DNA of 64,000 bases from Ustilago trichophora (taxonomy: Eukaryota; Basidiomycota; Ustilaginomycetes; Ustilaginales; Ustilaginaceae). Position 1 is the first letter of the stretch. Every line of letters begins with the position of its first letter. The translations under genes were made by a program, and so were the position numbers. Below, piece after piece: positions 61,920 to 64,000 of this stretch. The notes under the pieces were generated by a model, which saw only the letters and a list, made by a program, of their open reading frames with translations, was not told the origin of the DNA and made no database searches. Location of the stretch: contig OOIN01000004.1 of assembly GCA_900323505.1 (NCBI GenBank), positions 1,488,001-1,552,000 of the forward strand, written 5' to 3'.

Positions 61920-63948
61920 ACGAAGGCAAAACGGCGGCGAGAGAGAGCGTCAGCAAGAATGTTAGCTTCGGAGCTAACTCTAATCGGAACCAGGTCAATA
62001 TGCTGCCGCAGGCAAAGGGCGAAGATCTCTCGAAAGAGTGCCTGGGTCTGAGGGTCGCGTATGGAGCCTTTGCGAAGGCCATACTCGACATTCTCGTTGT
62101 CAACGTGTATGACCACCCGCCGAGGGCCAGACCAGAGGGGGGCAAAGATGCGAAGAGCCTCGAGGACGGCGAGGGCTTCCAGAAAGCGGATGTCTTTCTG
62201 TCGGTGGCGACGGGAGAGCTCCTTAGAGAAGGCGGCAGATGGAGAGGCCATGCTGCCTAAGTGTCCTCCGATGCTGCGTTTGGAGGCATCGGTCCAGACA
62301 TGCTCGATGATGAGCGGCGATGGCTGAAGAAGGGACATGCCGTCCCAGGCCTGCAGTGTGTCGATCCACCACAGCAGTTCGGCACGGGTTGCTTTGCTGA
62401 TCCGCCTGCCAAAGGGAGCCTTGTAGTGTGAGCGTATTGCGTCGTAGAGACGACGGAGGAAAGCTCGACCGTGTGGGGCCACTCGTGTGACAAACTGTAA
62501 GTGACCGGCTACCTGTTGAAGTTCGAGCAGGGAGGCTCGACCACGTTCGACAATACGTGAGCACAGCTGTAAGATGCGCTGGCGGCGTTGCTGAGTGATA
62601 GAAGCAGTCTGGGCCACCGAATCGAGTTCAATTCCAAGTATCTCAAGCTTGGTGGTGTCCCAGACCGTCTTCTTGTGGCTGAGCTTGAAACCAAGCGCAG
62701 CAGCAGAGAGGCTAAGCACTTGGATCGGCGTGGCGGCGGCGGGGTGGTGTCGGAAGCACCAAAGAAGTCGTCGAGATAGTGCGACACGTCGGAATGTGAC
62801 GTCGACGACGGTGACACAGCCTGCAAGGCGAAGGAAGCTAGCCAATGCAGGAACTCGGCGAATAGGTTGAAAAGGAATGGCGACGAGCGTCCTCCAAACG
62901 CAAGTGCGCATTCCTGGAAATACTGACCGTCAAAGTGGATGCCCATGAGTCTTGCATCAGACTCGGCCACGATGACGTGTCGGAAAGCATCTTCCAAGTC
63001 TGCTTTCCACAGAGAGGCGCTGGGATGTTCCCGGATGAAGTCCATGATCGCGTCCAAACTCTCGTAGTGGATGGTGACAAAGGAAGTGTTGATACCGTCG
63101 TTGATCGACGGTAGGCGGGGACCCGGCTTGCGAGGATGAGAGAGGTGGTAAATGGTCCTCCTCTTGTCGCTATGGGGCTTGGGGACGACACCAACCGGCG
63201 AGCAGACTAACTGGATGCTGGCAGGGTCGGTGACGTGGCGGAGGCGGCCTTCTGCCAGGCGAGCCTCAATCTCTCGACGAAGATGGTGTACATCGTCGGA
63301 GTCCATGGGTAAGTTGGTGACGTCTAGACGCGCATTATGGCGTAGAGGACCGTCGTATCCAAGCTTGACGCCATGTCGCAAAGCACCTCGCAGTTGAGAG
63401 GCGAAGGCTTGGTCGGGGTAAAGGTCTAGGAAGTTAGACCAGTGGCTAAGTTGGAGCGTAACAATCGTCGCTGGGACGTCGGCAGCCTCGAAGATTGGTT
63501 GCTCGCACAAGGTATTGGGCCTTGGCGGCGGGGGGGATTGACCTGCAATCAGGGAAAGGAGTATTGGCGAGGCGAGGTCAGGCGACATGTCGACGATGCC
63601 AGAAGAGAGGGAGTCCAAGGTTGGACGAGGCGAAGGTGCTGCATTGTGAGCAGACCTATAAGGTACGATTGTACGCTGACCAGGCAAAGGTGGTGCTGTT
63701 GTACGCTGACCAGGCAATGTTGAAGGTTCGAAGAGTATCTCCGACCTGTGAAGTGTGGGTTGTGGCGCCACAGACCAAGTTGGTTTGGTTGAGTGCTGAC
63801 CAGGCAGAGGACGAGGTGCTGAGAGGAGCTCAGACCTGTGTGGTGCATTATGAGGCCAACCAGGCAGGAACGAAGGTGCAGAGAGAGTCTCTGACCTGTG
63901 AGGCGCTGCGTAGAGCAAGCCGCCTGAGTGAGAAGGCGTACTCACCAT
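61920..63948 (-). CDS. Reverse transcriptase-RNase H of the YR retrotransposon (frame change at about 62740)
   Basis: The first frame runs from about 63948, open past the right edge, to 62509. After a repetitive Pro-rich leader it shows reverse transcriptase motifs: GVVPKPHSDKRRTIYHLS, LWKADLEDAFRHV (first catalytic Asp), FGGRSSPFLFN and SHYLDDFFGA (YxDD). Just after YLDD, near 62740 in a CCG-rich run, the homologous reading moves to a second frame (open 62911-60713). That frame continues with LGFKLSHKKTVW, a connection domain, and RNase H with HVWTDASKRS (Asp), VIHVDNENVEYGL (Asp) and SSEANILADALSR (Asp). So all catalytic residues exist but in two frames. Either a programmed shift or a single-base mutation. 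Confidence 0.8.
63640..63905. repeat. Degenerate tandem repeats in the leader of the retrotransposon ORF
   Basis: About three to four units of roughly 75 bp, with shared CTGACCAGGCA and TCTCxGACCTGTGA blocks. They encode repeated peptides of the form HRSExLxAPxxLPGQ. Confidence 0.65.
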
Positions 63949-64000
63949 TAGGTCGCCTTCTTGAGGGGAGGGTTGGTGGCCGACTTGCTGGCAAGCATCG

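Larger units (their letters stand above)
60244..64000 (-). mobile_element. Tyrosine-recombinase retrotransposon, Ngaro/PAT type (3' part; continues past right edge)
   Basis: Reading on the minus strand from the right edge: a Pro/His/Ser-rich leader, reverse transcriptase, RNase H, then a tyrosine recombinase. This domain order without an integrase defines the DIRS order. No methyltransferase domain fits between RNase H (ending about 61920) and the recombinase (starting about 61757), which favours Ngaro/PAT over DIRS1. The 3' end has a 111-bp repeat twice (60642-60752 and 60244-60354), as expected for the B1-A2-B2 half of split direct repeats. The A1 end would lie to the right of the window. 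The left boundary is set at the outer end of B2. Confidence 0.85.

Noticed and set aside
60713..62740. Distal part of the long frame opposite to, or overlapping, the recombinase as a separate protein
   Set aside because: Only the RNase H part has domain support; the rest is the recombinase region read in the wrong frame.
63640..63905. CRISPR-like array
   Set aside because: Repeats are degenerate, lie inside a retrotransposon reading frame and the genome is eukaryotic.

Overview
The window looks like nuclear DNA of a smut fungus (Basidiomycota, Ustilaginomycetes; Ustilago/Sporisorium-like). Most genes are long and intronless with strong GC-ending codon bias, which leaves long antisense shadow ORFs. 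A few small conserved genes carry introns with clean GT..AG ends. Intergenic regions are pyrimidine-rich, and a single 5S rRNA gene lies among protein genes. The genus is inferred from style and gene content only.

Layout: the 3' part of a Gap1/Sar1-type RasGAP (2-2239); SWC4/DMAP1 (minus) divergent from the TORC2 subunit SIN1/AVO1 (plus); a gene-poor 5.9 kb stretch ending in the promoter of an Msn2/4-like C2H2 factor; a lone 5S rRNA gene (16889-17006); the mitochondrial arginine enzyme ARG5,6 (minus, one intron); a bHLH-zipper factor (minus); a Tc1/mariner-type MITE (26035-26828); ribosomal protein eL24 (three exons); LCB2; QCR6 (minus, five exons, one of 22 nt); a 2163-residue TSC2/tuberin homologue; a decayed pogo/Tigger-type transposon (43554-46276) carrying a solo LTR (44796-45267); an unrecognised 429-residue protein; PET117; LSM6 (two exons); a decayed secreted-protein gene; a velvet-domain regulator (minus); and the 3' part of a tyrosine-recombinase retrotransposon of Ngaro/PAT type (60244 to beyond the right edge).

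The host genes are mostly housekeeping or signalling and do not form a metabolic cluster. SIN1 (TORC2), TSC2 (negative regulator of TORC1), LCB2 (sphingolipid synthesis, a known TORC2-controlled pathway) and RasGAP share a nutrient/growth-signalling theme; co-location may be chance. The most unusual content is mobile DNA: a YR retrotransposon with reverse transcriptase, RNase H and recombinase in three different frames and a perfect 111-bp repeat pair at its 3' end; a nested LTR-in-pogo insertion 50 bp after the TSC2 stop codon; a composite MITE; and a partial duplication of the LSM6 3' end flanking a dead secreted-protein gene.
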